Shown here piece after piece: positions 46,592-54,732 of a stretch of 64,000 nt of DNA. Positions within the stretch are counted from its first letter, which is position 1; each line of letters opens with the position of its first letter. A program made the translations under genes and the position numbers. Location of the stretch: assembly GCF_000827555.1 (NCBI RefSeq), contig NZ_CDOI01000101.1, positions 1 through 64,000 on the forward strand, written 5' to 3'. This DNA is from Capnocytophaga canis (GTDB taxonomy: Bacteria > Bacteroidota > Bacteroidia > Flavobacteriales > Flavobacteriaceae). The notes under the pieces were generated by a model. That model was given only the letters and a program-made list of their open reading frames with translations. It was not told the origin of the DNA and did not search any database.

Positions 46592-48943
46592 CTACCACCT
46601 GAATTTATGTAAAATTTTCTTGAATAGTGATTTATTCTTTTGATTCTTAGCCCCGTAACCATAACCATAGTTATAACCATAATAGGGTGTCATATTTCCT
46701 AAAGAAACATCGTTGAGAACCACTGCCATATTAGGTAGCCTCTTGTCATCGTACAATCTTTGAACGGACTCAAGCATTCGCTTATCAGAAAAATTCTCAC
46801 GAATTACATAAACACAAGCGTCCGCATATTTAGCTATCAATAGAGTGTCGGCAACCACATTAACAGGAGCTGTATCAACGATAATGTAATCAAATTCTTG
46901 CTTAAGTTGTTCAAACATTTTTGTTATTTTTGAACTGGTTAGCAATTCTGCTGGATTTGGAGGAACTACTTTGGTTGGCAACACATAAAACTCCCTGAAA
47001 TTAGGGATTTTCACTATCACCGACGACAGATCGATATCCGAAGCCAAATAGTTAGTAAGACCAACCGAGCGTAAATTTAATTGCTCCCCTATTTTTGGAT
47101 TTCGGATATCCATTCCTATAAGTAGTGTTTTTTTTCCAGAAACAGCAAATGTAGCCGCCAAATTGACTGATACGAATGTTTTACCTTCTTCTGGAAATGA
47201 GGAGGTAACAAGAATCGTTTTGCTTTGTCCTTGAGGGGTGTCGTTCAAAACAAAATCCATATTAGTACAAACCATTTGGAACCCCTCTGCCAAAGGAGAA
47301 AGAGTATCCAATGTTACTATTTGCTGAGTATCATCCGTATGTGGAATTTGCCCAACAAAAGGTACTGACAATCGCTCTTCGACATCTGATTTACTTCGCA
47401 CTTTTATGTTAAATAATTCCATTATGTAGATAACCAAAAACGGAATTATACAACCTAGAACAATTGCTCCCAAGAGTATGATCATCGGGCGGGGCGAGAT
47501 GGGGGTAGCCCCTCCTAAAGCTCTATCTATAACTTTAGCTTTGGGAGCTAAAGCCGCCATAGAAATCTCTGCTTCCTCTCGTTTTTCTAATAGATACAGA
47601 AATAAGGATTCTTTTACGCTTTGTTGCCGAGTTATTTCTCGCAATTCTTTTTCTAAAGTAGGAATGGTGCGTACACGTCCACTCAAAGAAGCTTGCTTTT
47701 TGCTGATCTCATTTTTCTGAATCAACAAATTCGATTTCATAAGCAATAGATTCTCTTTAATGGTTATTTTAAGAGCTTCGATTTCTTCTTCTATTTGCTT
47801 AAGCATAATGTTTCCTTCTCCTGCATTGAGAGCTATTTGATTTCGATGAATCGTCTTTTTGTTATGTTCCTCAATAGCTGCAGATAGCACTTGATTTGAT
47901 GTAAAAACATCCAAAAGAGGAAAGGTTTTTCCCGTGCTTTTCACATCAATAAACCCTTTTATGGTGTTTTCTATAAGTTCAATTTGAGTGGTTGCTTCTA
48001 CGTATTTTCTGTCAAATAAGTTTGCATTTTCTAAATTGAACTGAGCATCTGTCTGAATATTAGTAACTCTGTTTTCTTTTTTGAATATTTCGGCATGTTT
48101 TTCAACCTCATGTAACTCTTTGGTGAGGACTTCCAAACGCTTTGTAAGAAAATCAGAAGTATTCTGTGATATAAATCGCTGGTCAGTAATGGTTTCTGTA
48201 TTGTATATTTCGACGAGAGTATTCAGATAATCCTCCGCTTTCTTTTTATTTTGATGGCTCACGGACAATTCTAACACAGATGTGTTTTTCCCAACTAATT
48301 TAATATTTAAACTACTTCTGTAGCTTGAGGCCACTCTAATAGGATCTTCAATATCAATCCCTATTGAGTATGGAAATTTTGTATTTTCTGCTGATTTATG
48401 TATAGAAAACAGCCCAATGTGATTTTGGATTATCTCTCCATAGCGAAACGTTCCTAACGGTTGTTCATCTTCAAATAGTGTAAATTCATTTTCTTCGCCA
48501 ACGACCTTCAATTTGACGGATGACCGAACCAAAGTTTCGATGGATATAAAAGCAGGTGTATTGTTATAAACATCAAATGTCTTTACTTTTCCCTCAGAAA
48601 TGTAAGATATATGAAGATTTAGTTTCTGTACGACCTTTTCAGATAAAGTCCGTGATTTCAGTACTTCTATCTGATTTTCAATATTATCCTTAATATCTTT
48701 GAGTATGTCCAAATCCGACAAAGCAGAAAGTTCATTCACTACTCCTCCTTTTTTGTCGTCTTTAAGCATTACAGTAGTTGTTGCTCTGTAAATAGAGGGA
48801 GCGTATCGCAAGTAGGCATAAGCAAAAATGAAAGCTACGACCACACTAATAGCAAACCACAGCCAACGAGAAAGGTAGGGCTGAATTATTTTTGAAAAAT
48901 CTATCTTCTCGTCTTTTTCATTAAAGGATAACTGATTTTCCAT
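46592..48943 (-). CDS. Polysaccharide co-polymerase / tyrosine autokinase (Wzc-like)
   Basis: 783-residue inner-membrane protein controlling capsule or exopolysaccharide export. Two membrane helices (about 28-48 and 495-515) flank a long periplasmic coiled-coil region (about 250-440). The cytosolic BY-kinase domain has Walker A SSFPEEGKTFVSVNLA, Walker A-prime LIGMDIRNPKIG and Walker B DYIIVDTAPVN. The C-terminus has a tyrosine cluster (YYGYNYGYGYG) for autophosphorylation. A G-rich motif found in gram-negative Wzc proteins is present around the second helix (PISPRPMIILLGAIV). It follows the Wza-type gene by 3 bp. Confidence 0.94.
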   Translation of the reverse strand: MENQLSFNEKDEKIDFSKIIQPYLSRWLWFAISVVVAFIFAYAYLRYAPSIYRATTTVMLKDDKKGGVVNELSALSDLDILKDIKDNIENQIEVLKSRTLSEKVVQKLNLHISYISEGKVKTFDVYNNTPAFISIETLVRSSVKLKVVGEENEFTLFEDEQPLGTFRYGEIIQNHIGLFSIHKSAENTKFPYSIGIDIEDPIRVASSYRSSLNIKLVGKNTSVLELSVSHQNKKKAEDYLNTLVEIYNTETITDQRFISQNTSDFLTKRLEVLTKELHEVEKHAEIFKKENRVTNIQTDAQFNLENANLFDRKYVEATTQIELIENTIKGFIDVKSTGKTFPLLDVFTSNQVLSAAIEEHNKKTIHRNQIALNAGEGNIMLKQIEEEIEALKITIKENLLLMKSNLLIQKNEISKKQASLSGRVRTIPTLEKELREITRQQSVKESLFLYLLEKREEAEISMAALAPKAKVIDRALGGATPISPRPMIILLGAIVLGCIIPFLVIYIMELFNIKVRSKSDVEERLSVPFVGQIPHTDDTQQIVTLDTLSPLAEGFQMVCTNMDFVLNDTPQGQSKTILVTSSFPEEGKTFVSVNLAATFAVSGKKTLLIGMDIRNPKIGEQLNLRSVGLTNYLASDIDLSSVIVKIPNFREFYVLPTKVVPPNPAELLTSSKITKMFEQLKQEFDYIIVDTAPVNVVADTLLIAKYADACVYVIRENFSDKRMLESVQRLYDDKRLPNMAVVLNDVSLGNMTPYYGYNYGYGYGAKNQKNKSLFKKILHKFRW

Positions 48944-48946
48944 AAC

Positions 48947-49705
48947 CTAAAATTTTAGTAATAAGGCAATTACAGTAATTGTTACCGAAATAGCAGATAA
49001 GATAGTACTTGTATCTAAACCTAATACGGAAGAATTTATTCGTGTTTTATTAGGTTCAACATACACCACATCGTTCTGAGCTAAGTAGTAGAAATCGGAG
49101 TTCATAAATTCAGAGGAAGACATATCCACCACATTAAAAGTTCTTTGCCCATCCTGTTCACGAATGATAATAACATGACTACGCTTACCATAGATGGTCA
49201 TATCTTCCGCCATACTCAACGCTTGTAATAATGTAATACGCTCCGATTCAATAGTAAACGTACCAGGCTTTCGTACCTCTCCTTGCACAGTTACCTTGAA
49301 ATTAGCGATTCGCAGATTCACAGTTGCATCCTTGATAAAAGTGCGGACCGCTTTGGTCAATACATCAATCGCTTCATTACGAGTCAGACCTCCTAATTTA
49401 ATATTTCCAATAACTGGATAAGTGATATATCCATCCTTATCAATCAAGTAGGTTTGTAGTGGTGAAGATCCTACCGCAGCTACGCCTGTATTTTGAGTTT
49501 TATTAAAATCCGAAAGTAGCTCCTCCGTTTGTGAATTAATAATTATTTTTAATAAATCATCAGGTTGGAGCCTAATTTCATAGGATTTTAAAATCTCTGT
49601 TTTATTGTTTTCAATATCCGAAAAGTACGCAACATTCTTTCTTGAGGTACAAGAAAAAAGTATTGAAACTAAACATATTATTACGGATATTTTTTTCATT
49701 TTCAT
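48947..49705 (-). CDS. Polysaccharide export lipoprotein (Wza-like)
   Basis: 252 residues: lipoprotein signal with lipobox LFSC (Cys19, from the ATG at 49705), a Poly_export domain (about 45-120: SYEIRLQPDDLLKIIINSQT, YLIDKDGYITYPVIGNIKLGGLTRNEA) and a SLBB-type domain (VQGEVRKPGTFTIESERITLLQAL), then a terminal hydrophobic helix (TILSAISVTITVIALLLKF). Wza-type proteins form the outer-membrane channel for capsule polymers. ATG 49699 is an alternative start. It lies 1 bp after the HIT gene and 3 bp before wzc, so one operon. Confidence 0.92.
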   Translation of the reverse strand: MKMKKISVIICLVSILFSCTSRKNVAYFSDIENNKTEILKSYEIRLQPDDLLKIIINSQTEELLSDFNKTQNTGVAAVGSSPLQTYLIDKDGYITYPVIGNIKLGGLTRNEAIDVLTKAVRTFIKDATVNLRIANFKVTVQGEVRKPGTFTIESERITLLQALSMAEDMTIYGKRSHVIIIREQDGQRTFNVVDMSSSEFMNSDFYYLAQNDVVYVEPNKTRINSSVLGLDTSTILSAISVTITVIALLLKF

Positions 49706-49706
49706 G

Positions 49707-50099
49707 TTATTTTAGTTCTCTTTGTACTTTTTCAACTACCTCCTTGAACTGAGCATCAGTGAGCGAGACCTTGTGCCCAAAAGTCATTTCTTTCATCTCA
49801 TTGATAGGAATAAGATGTACATGTACGTGAGGTACTTCCAACCCTATGACAGCCACCCCTACACGATTACAAGGAATAGCTCGTTCCAAGGCTTGAGCAA
49901 CTTTTCGCGAAAATGTCATTAGTTCGTTGTAGGTGGTTTCATCCAGGTCAAACAATTTATCTGCCTCCTTTTTGGGAACACAAAGGGTATGCCCTATCGC
50001 ATTGGGATTGATATCTAAAAACGCGATAAAACCCTCATTTTCAGCGATTTTATACGCAGGAATTTCTCCTTGAATGATTTTTGTGAAAATACTCGCCAT
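49707..50099 (-). CDS. HIT-family hydrolase
   Basis: 130-residue histidine-triad nucleotide-binding protein. The triad HVHVHL occupies His91, His93 and His95, and the N-terminal SIFTKIIQGEIPAYKI with FLDINPNAIGHTL is the Hint-type start. Such proteins hydrolyse AMP-amino acid or AMP-lysine conjugates. It lies 23 bp after greA and 1 bp before the Wza-type gene. Confidence 0.95.
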   Translation of the reverse strand: MASIFTKIIQGEIPAYKIAENEGFIAFLDINPNAIGHTLCVPKKEADKLFDLDETTYNELMTFSRKVAQALERAIPCNRVGVAVIGLEVPHVHVHLIPINEMKEMTFGHKVSLTDAQFKEVVEKVQRELK

Positions 50100-50122
50100 T
50101 GGTCAGTTGTTTTTTAGATGAT

Positions 50123-50596
50123 TTATCGACTAATTTCTAAAATTTCCATTTTCAATATGCCATTAGGCACTTGAATTTCAGCAATTTCACCAACAGCTTT
50201 GCCCAACAAGCCTTTCCCAATAGGAGAACTTACCGAGATTTTACCTGTTTTCAAATCCGCTTCACTTTCAGCAACTAAGGTATATGTCATTTGCATATTG
50301 TTGCTTAAGTTCTTGATTTTCACTGTTGAAAGCACCAACACTTTTGAGGTATCTAATTGAGACTCATCAATCAAACGTGCATTCGCTAACAATTGCTCCA
50401 ATTTAGCGATTTTCATCTCTAAAAGCCCTTGTGCTTCCTTCGCTGCGTCATATTCAGCGTTTTCCGATAAATCTCCTTTATCTCTCGCTTCAGCAATTGC
50501 CTGTGATGCTTTCGGACGTTCAACGTCTTTGAGTTGGTTTAATTCATCTCTTAATTTTTTTAATCCCTCAGCTGTATAATACGATATATTATTCAT
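50123..50596 (-). CDS. greA: Transcript cleavage factor GreA
   Basis: 157-residue elongation factor that enters the RNA polymerase channel to rescue backtracked complexes. The N-terminal coiled coil holds the acidic tip DLSENAEYDAAKEAQG (about 42-57), and the C-terminal FKBP-like domain includes VSSPIGKGLLGKAVGEIAEIQVPNG. Length is standard (~158). It is the first gene of a unit with HIT, wza and wzc, with promoter 50652-50659 and a 5'-terminal leader hairpin. Confidence 0.96.
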   Translation of the reverse strand: MNNISYYTAEGLKKLRDELNQLKDVERPKASQAIAEARDKGDLSENAEYDAAKEAQGLLEMKIAKLEQLLANARLIDESQLDTSKVLVLSTVKIKNLSNNMQMTYTLVAESEADLKTGKISVSSPIGKGLLGKAVGEIAEIQVPNGILKMEILEISR

Positions 50597-50612
50597 AGTT
50601 TATGTAAATTTA

Positions 50613-50646
50613 AAAAAAACGAAAAATCCTCATTAGTTTGAGGATT
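50613..50646 (-). terminator. Hairpin with T run: luxS terminator or greA leader attenuator
   Basis: Minus-strand stem aatcctca / tgaggatt (50646-50625), loop aactaa, then TTTTT, CG and eight T. It stands 84 bp after the luxS stop, and begins at the predicted greA transcription start, so it would be the first structure in the greA mRNA too. Confidence 0.75.
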
Positions 50647-50651
50647 CGGTG

Positions 50652-50659
50652 CAAAGATA
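50652..50659 (-). promoter_or_regulatory. -7 promoter element of greA-hit-wza-wzc
   Basis: Minus-strand TATCTTTG (50659-50652); predicted start near 50646. No -33 TTTG at usual spacing. Confidence 0.6.
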
Positions 50660-50729
50660 CAAATATTTTTTTGTTTTATTACCAATTATAGATTATTTAA
50701 CGAATCATTCAATAGTCTAATTTTCAATT

Positions 50730-51206
50730 CTATAACGGATAATTCAGATTTTCTTCCTTCATATTGTAAAGCACTTCTTCAAGATATTTCTTTGCCTCAA
50801 ACTTTGCCATTGGTAAATTGTTGTTGTAAAAGTTACCACATTCTAAGGCTGATGCTCCTGGGATTTCTCCTTCAAAATGAGTCATGTATTCAAACAATCG
50901 CGTGATAAGTGGCAGAATATCCTCTGAAGTGTAATCCCCTGCTAAAATAAGATAATTCCCTGTCATACAGCCCATCGGCCCCCAGTAAATGATTTTATCT
51001 TTCCAATCGCTATTTCGCAACCAAGTAGCTGCTAAGTGTTCAATAGTATGAATTTCAGCACCTCCCAACACAGGCTCACGATAAGGTAATTTCATGCGAA
51101 TGTCAAATGAAGTAATTACTTCATTGCCAACAAAATCCTTACGCGAAACAAAAATACCACGTTGCAATTTCAAATGATCTATACAAAAACTGGCTATCCT
51201 TTCCAT
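50730..51206 (-). CDS. luxS: S-ribosylhomocysteine lyase
   Basis: 158-residue metalloenzyme converting S-ribosylhomocysteine to homocysteine and DPD, the precursor of autoinducer-2. Metal ligands are His53 and His57 of HTIEH and Cys123 of ALECGNF; Glu56 is the catalytic base and GPMGCMTG contains the second active-site cysteine. Length is standard. It has a complete promoter (51224-51254). It is monocistronic as far as visible. Confidence 0.97.
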   Translation of the reverse strand: MERIASFCIDHLKLQRGIFVSRKDFVGNEVITSFDIRMKLPYREPVLGGAEIHTIEHLAATWLRNSDWKDKIIYWGPMGCMTGNYLILAGDYTSEDILPLITRLFEYMTHFEGEIPGASALECGNFYNNNLPMAKFEAKKYLEEVLYNMKEENLNYPL

Positions 51207-51223
51207 ATGATTAAAAATTTCCG

Positions 51224-51254
51224 CAAATATACTCCTTTTTCATTTATAAGCAAA
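51224..51254 (-). promoter_or_regulatory. Promoter of luxS
   Basis: -33 TTTG (51254-51251), 19-bp spacer, -7 TATATTTG (51231-51224), the best consensus match in the window with mfd. Start about 51217; leader about 11 nt. Confidence 0.8.
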
Positions 51255-51519
51255 AATACGACGCTATACTAACAGTCAGTTCTCATAAAGGCAAAAGCAT
51301 ACAACAAAATCTTCCATAATACCACATCGAATTGAATTTTTTGGCAAGCTATAATGGATAAAACTCAATGTGCTATGTAGCTTTAAAACATTGAATTGAA
51401 AACACAAAAGGCATTAGAGTTTAATTCGGATTATGCACCAGTAAAAATATCTAAAGGAAGATGTATTAATTATCAGAAGAGATTGGAACTGTAAAAAAAA
51501 CAATTGAGTTCATTATTTA

Positions 51520-51836
51520 TTTTCATACATCGTTCTTTTCCTTAGATGAAAAGAACCAAAAATCAATACTTTGGATATTTGCCTAAAAATCAGACTCATG
51601 TCGCTAAAATTTTCCAAACTTGCTTCCTACGGTCGCTTCGAACAATGGAAAATTTTCCACATACTAAGCTCCAAGTTTTCGCTTACTTTGCTTTATTCGT
51701 TGATTTTCTTAACGCCAAATCTCCAATCCGATTAAAAGCGGTCAAAATGCTGAAAAATCAGCATTTAACCGTTAAAAAATATATGCAATTAAGTAGTGAA
51801 CTCAAAAAAACAAATTGTGTTTGTGGTATATTCTAA
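51520..51836 (+). repeat. Dispersed Bacteroidota-type intergenic repeat
   Basis: The sequence around 51530-51600 (ttcttttccttagatgaaaa, gaaccaaaaatca) followed by a low-complexity stretch matches, from memory, a repeat scattered through many Flavobacteria genomes. It creates a 96-codon open frame (51546-51836) with no recognisable domain, which is not called as a gene. The rest of the 720-bp gap 51207-51928 holds nothing identifiable beyond the luxS promoter. Confidence 0.5.
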
Positions 51837-51928
51837 TTTCTGCATTAAGTAAAATTGCAAAAAAGTGTCCCACATAGACTTTGGATTACACCACAAACAC
51901 AATGAAAAGTATTTAAAAATAAAAAAAA

Positions 51929-52249
51929 CTAACCTAAGATTCCGTCAAGAGCTTCTGTGTATGTTTTTTTAGGGGCAACACCCACTTGTCTACCTACCAC
52001 CTCTCCATTTTGGAATACTAATACTGTTGGAATGTTTCGCACTCCATACTTAGAAGCAAATTCTTGGTTGTTGTCTACGTCCACTTTTCCTACAACTACT
52101 CTTCCTTCATATTCCTTTGAGATTTCCTCAACCACAGGAGCTAACATACGACAAGGTCCGCACCAAACTGCCCAAAAATCTACCAATACGGGTTTATCAC
52201 TCTTCAAAACCACTTCTTCGAAAGTAGCATCTGTTATTTCTAAAGCCAT
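51929..52249 (-). CDS. trxA: Thioredoxin
   Basis: 106-residue cytosolic disulfide reductase. Active site WCGPC with Cys30 and Cys33, preceded by VLVDFWAVWC, and cis-proline in VRNIPTVLVF. The final GILG is a typical C-terminus, and there is no signal peptide. Single gene with its own -7 element. Confidence 0.97.
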   Translation of the reverse strand: MALEITDATFEEVVLKSDKPVLVDFWAVWCGPCRMLAPVVEEISKEYEGRVVVGKVDVDNNQEFASKYGVRNIPTVLVFQNGEVVGRQVGVAPKKTYTEALDGILG

Positions 52250-52278
52250 TTTTAAATTGTTTTAAGTGTTAATGGAGG

Positions 52279-52286
52279 CAAAGATA
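52279..52286 (-). promoter_or_regulatory. -7 promoter element of trxA
   Basis: Minus-strand TATCTTTG (52286-52279), 30 bp upstream of the ATG. Confidence 0.62.
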
Positions 52287-52371
52287 ATAAATCAAATTCA
52301 ATATACACAGTATGTTATATAAATTTTAACTATATCCGTATCGATTTTGTTTATTTAAACAAGATTAAAAT

Positions 52372-52401
52372 AAAAAAGCTACCCACTGTAGGGTAGCTTT
52401 T
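52372..52401 (-). terminator. Terminator of tRNA-Gln
   Basis: Minus-strand stem aaagctaccc / gggtagcttt with loop tacagt and a T run, directly after the tRNA 3' end. Confidence 0.85.
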
Positions 52402-52402
52402 G

Positions 52403-52473
52403 TTGGCTCACAAGGACTCGAACCTTGAATAACAGAACCAAAATCTGCTGTGTTACCATTACACCATGAGCCA
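52403..52473 (-). tRNA. tRNA-Gln (TTG anticodon)
   Basis: 71-nt cloverleaf read on the minus strand: acceptor TGGCTCA (52473-52467) with TGAGCCA, D-arm around gtgtaatggtaacac, anticodon stem GCAGA/TCTGT with loop TTTTGGT, anticodon TTG, and T-arm with GGTTCGAGTCC. Discriminator A; CCA is not encoded. Followed by a terminator. Confidence 0.95.
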
Positions 52474-52609
52474 ATCGTTATTTTTGCGGTGCAAAGATAC
52501 GTAAGTTTTTTAAACTTCCAAATAAAATAACGATAAAAATATTTTTATTATCTGATTAACCTATTTAATTAACTAAATATCAATATGTTAACTCTTAAAT
52601 ATTTTTTGA

Positions 52610-54094
52610 TTATTTTATCAAAGTTATTAAAATAACTCCATTTTTTCCTTTTTCACCATATGCTTCAAGAGCTTTTTTGTCTTTCAACACTACTATGGAT
52701 TGAATATTTTCAGCGCCAAGATCGGCTAATTTTGTATATTCCATTTCTTTTCCGTCAACTAATAACAAAGGGTCATTTGCCTTTTTTCCATTCATTTTAA
52801 AGGCTGTTACTTTTTGTGTTACTTGAACTTCCTTAACGTCAACAACTTTTGAATCAGACATAAGGGTATCGGACTCTTGTTTTAGTTTTAGAACGGTCAT
52901 ATTACCACTTGTAACTGGGGCTTTTTCGGAGGACTTTGAAAGTTTAAACGTCTTTTTGTCTTTTGCTTTTTTTGCAAATTCCTCTGGAACATTTCCTTGG
53001 GTGTAGATTTCAACAACGCCATTTTTACCTTTTTCGCCATACCTTTTTGTCGCTTTTTCATCTTTGAGCACGTTTATCCATCCAATGTTGTCCGCAGGTA
53101 TTCCTGAAATTGCTTCCTTTGTTGCCTCTTTCCCGTCAATGAAAAACAACGGTTGCGGATTTTTATCATCAGTCACATAGCCTAAAACTACTATCTGAGG
53201 CTCTTTTTCTTGTGCTTGTATCGTTTCTGTTGAAGTTAACGACATGGTTAAAGTGGCAGCCAACGCCAGAGCTGCATAGCCCCATTTGGCTTTTGCGGTT
53301 GATTTGTTTTTCATTGTCATATAAATACGTTTTTTTAGGTTACTTGTTTCAAAATTATGTGCCATAGCTATTCGTTCAGCTCCTACACATAGGTGAATGA
53401 GTTGCTTTCGGTACTCGTTAGGATGGGTGGTTTGTTCAATTACTCGCTGATCAGCTTCAAATTCGTGTACAGTAATTAGTTGATTTTTAAGCAACCACAC
53501 AAAAGGATTCCACCAAAAGGCTAAGCAATAAAGCTGTGCAAAAAGTAAGTCCCACGAATGCCCAAATTCAACATGTGCCAACTCGTGTTTGATAATATTA
53601 TCAGCTCCTTTCGTCATATCTTCTTCAGAAATAACTACATAACCAAACCAACTAAATGGAGATACCTTTTTCTTGGTCACATATATATTCTTGTTATTTG
53701 TTGTTTTTTCAAGTGTGGCTCTGCTAACAATTCGACCAATGAATATAATTCCGATAAGATATCGAAGTAAAAAGAGCAAAATACCTACCACATAAACAAT
53801 CCATAGGAGAGTTGTAAGGCTATAACTATTATCACTTTCTGTTGCTACGATTGACTCTGTTTGAGTCTCTGAAGAGGATAGCTCAAATGCAACTATTTGT
53901 TTTTCAGCGAATATACTATCATAAGGAAGTGGAATATTTACTAAAGGACACATCATTCCTATTGCAAAAATCAGCAATAGGGTGATTCTATTAGTTCTAT
54001 GAAAAGTGTTACCACTGACAAACAAACGATAGCCTCCCCATAATATCCCCATAAAAACAAAATGTTTTAGCAGGTACAATACTAAATTTTCCAT
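52610..54094 (-). CDS. M56 (BlaR1-type) membrane metallopeptidase with TonB-plug-like C-terminal repeats
   Basis: 494 residues. Four hydrophobic helices in the first 120 residues and the zinc motif HELAH in NIIKHELAHVEFGHSWDLLFAQLYC (about residue 168) identify an M56 peptidase. After a helix near 270-290 (YAALALAATLTMSL) the exported C-terminal half carries two copies of a plug-like motif, NIGWINVLKDEKATKRYGEKGKNGVVEIY and NIQSIVVLKDKKALEAYGEKGKNGVILIT, in the style of SusC-family receptors. No beta-lactamase-type sensor domain is present, so the signal is different from BlaR1. It starts 3 bp after the BlaI gene. Confidence 0.9.
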   Translation of the reverse strand: MENLVLYLLKHFVFMGILWGGYRLFVSGNTFHRTNRITLLLIFAIGMMCPLVNIPLPYDSIFAEKQIVAFELSSSETQTESIVATESDNSYSLTTLLWIVYVVGILLFLLRYLIGIIFIGRIVSRATLEKTTNNKNIYVTKKKVSPFSWFGYVVISEEDMTKGADNIIKHELAHVEFGHSWDLLFAQLYCLAFWWNPFVWLLKNQLITVHEFEADQRVIEQTTHPNEYRKQLIHLCVGAERIAMAHNFETSNLKKRIYMTMKNKSTAKAKWGYAALALAATLTMSLTSTETIQAQEKEPQIVVLGYVTDDKNPQPLFFIDGKEATKEAISGIPADNIGWINVLKDEKATKRYGEKGKNGVVEIYTQGNVPEEFAKKAKDKKTFKLSKSSEKAPVTSGNMTVLKLKQESDTLMSDSKVVDVKEVQVTQKVTAFKMNGKKANDPLLLVDGKEMEYTKLADLGAENIQSIVVLKDKKALEAYGEKGKNGVILITLIK

Positions 54095-54097
54095 ACT

Positions 54098-54457
54098 TTA
54101 TTGTTTTTTTTCAATATCATCCAACAATTGTCGAATTTCTTCAATGGATAATTTTTCGGATTTTATGAACGTATTGACTACATTCAAGTACGAATTCTGA
54201 AAATATTTTGCTACAATATTTTTTAACGTTCGGTTGTTGTATTCCTCTTTGGAAATCAGTGGATAATATTGGTAAGAGGTGCCAAACGGCTCATGTGCCA
54301 AAAACCCCTTCTCTTCAAGCATACGTACATATGTAGATATGGTATTGAAATGTGGTTTTGGATCAGGATACTGCTCTACGATTTGCTTAACAAAGAGTTT
54401 ATTATGTTTCCAAAAAAATGTCATTATCTCTTCTTCTTTTGCTGTTAATTCTTTCAT
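54098..54457 (-). CDS. BlaI/MecI-type repressor
   Basis: 119-residue winged-helix DNA-binding protein with a C-terminal dimer helix. KELTAKEEEIMTFFWKHNKLFVKQIVE and ISTYVRMLEEKGFLAHEPFG are the family helix-turn-helix and wing. Pairing with the M56 peptidase gene 3 bp downstream is the classical arrangement in which the peptidase triggers cleavage of the repressor. Autorepression through 54570-54586 is inferred. Confidence 0.92.
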   Translation of the reverse strand: MKELTAKEEEIMTFFWKHNKLFVKQIVEQYPDPKPHFNTISTYVRMLEEKGFLAHEPFGTSYQYYPLISKEEYNNRTLKNIVAKYFQNSYLNVVNTFIKSEKLSIEEIRQLLDDIEKKQ

Positions 54458-54561
54458 TTTTTTGTGTTTTATTTATTGATTTTACCTATTTATCTGATTG
54501 TTTCTATAAACTTTCATTTCGCCTCTTTCTTACCGGAAGATAGCTTTATTAATTCACAGTG

Positions 54562-54586
54562 CAAATGTAAACTAAAAAATTTAGTT
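54562..54586 (-). promoter_or_regulatory. Promoter and dyad operator of the BlaI/M56 pair
   Basis: -7 TACATTTG (54569-54562) with directly upstream inverted repeat AACTAAA (54570-54576), AAA, TTTAGTT (54580-54586). A BlaI dimer there would block the promoter between -33 and -7. A second dyad TAGTT/AACTA overlaps its edge. Confidence 0.65.
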
Positions 54587-54688
54587 AAGCAACTATTTTT
54601 TATAGTTTGTTTAAAATCGCTTGTTCTTAAAGGCTCTGAAAAGCTATTCGATATTTGAAATTCTGCTTTTAAAACAGCTAATACATAT

Positions 54689-54719
54689 TTTGCAAAGTTT
54701 ATTAGAAATCGTATTTTTG
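54689..54719 (+). promoter_or_regulatory. Promoter of mfd
   Basis: -33 TTTG (54689-54692), 19-bp spacer, -7 TATTTTTG (54712-54719). Predicted start about 54725, only about 8 nt before the GTG start, so an almost leaderless mRNA. Confidence 0.8.
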
Positions 54720-54732
54720 CAAGAAAAAATAA

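Noticed and set aside
51546-51836. 96-codon gene
   Set aside because: Lies in a dispersed intergenic repeat known to generate such frames; no recognisable domain.
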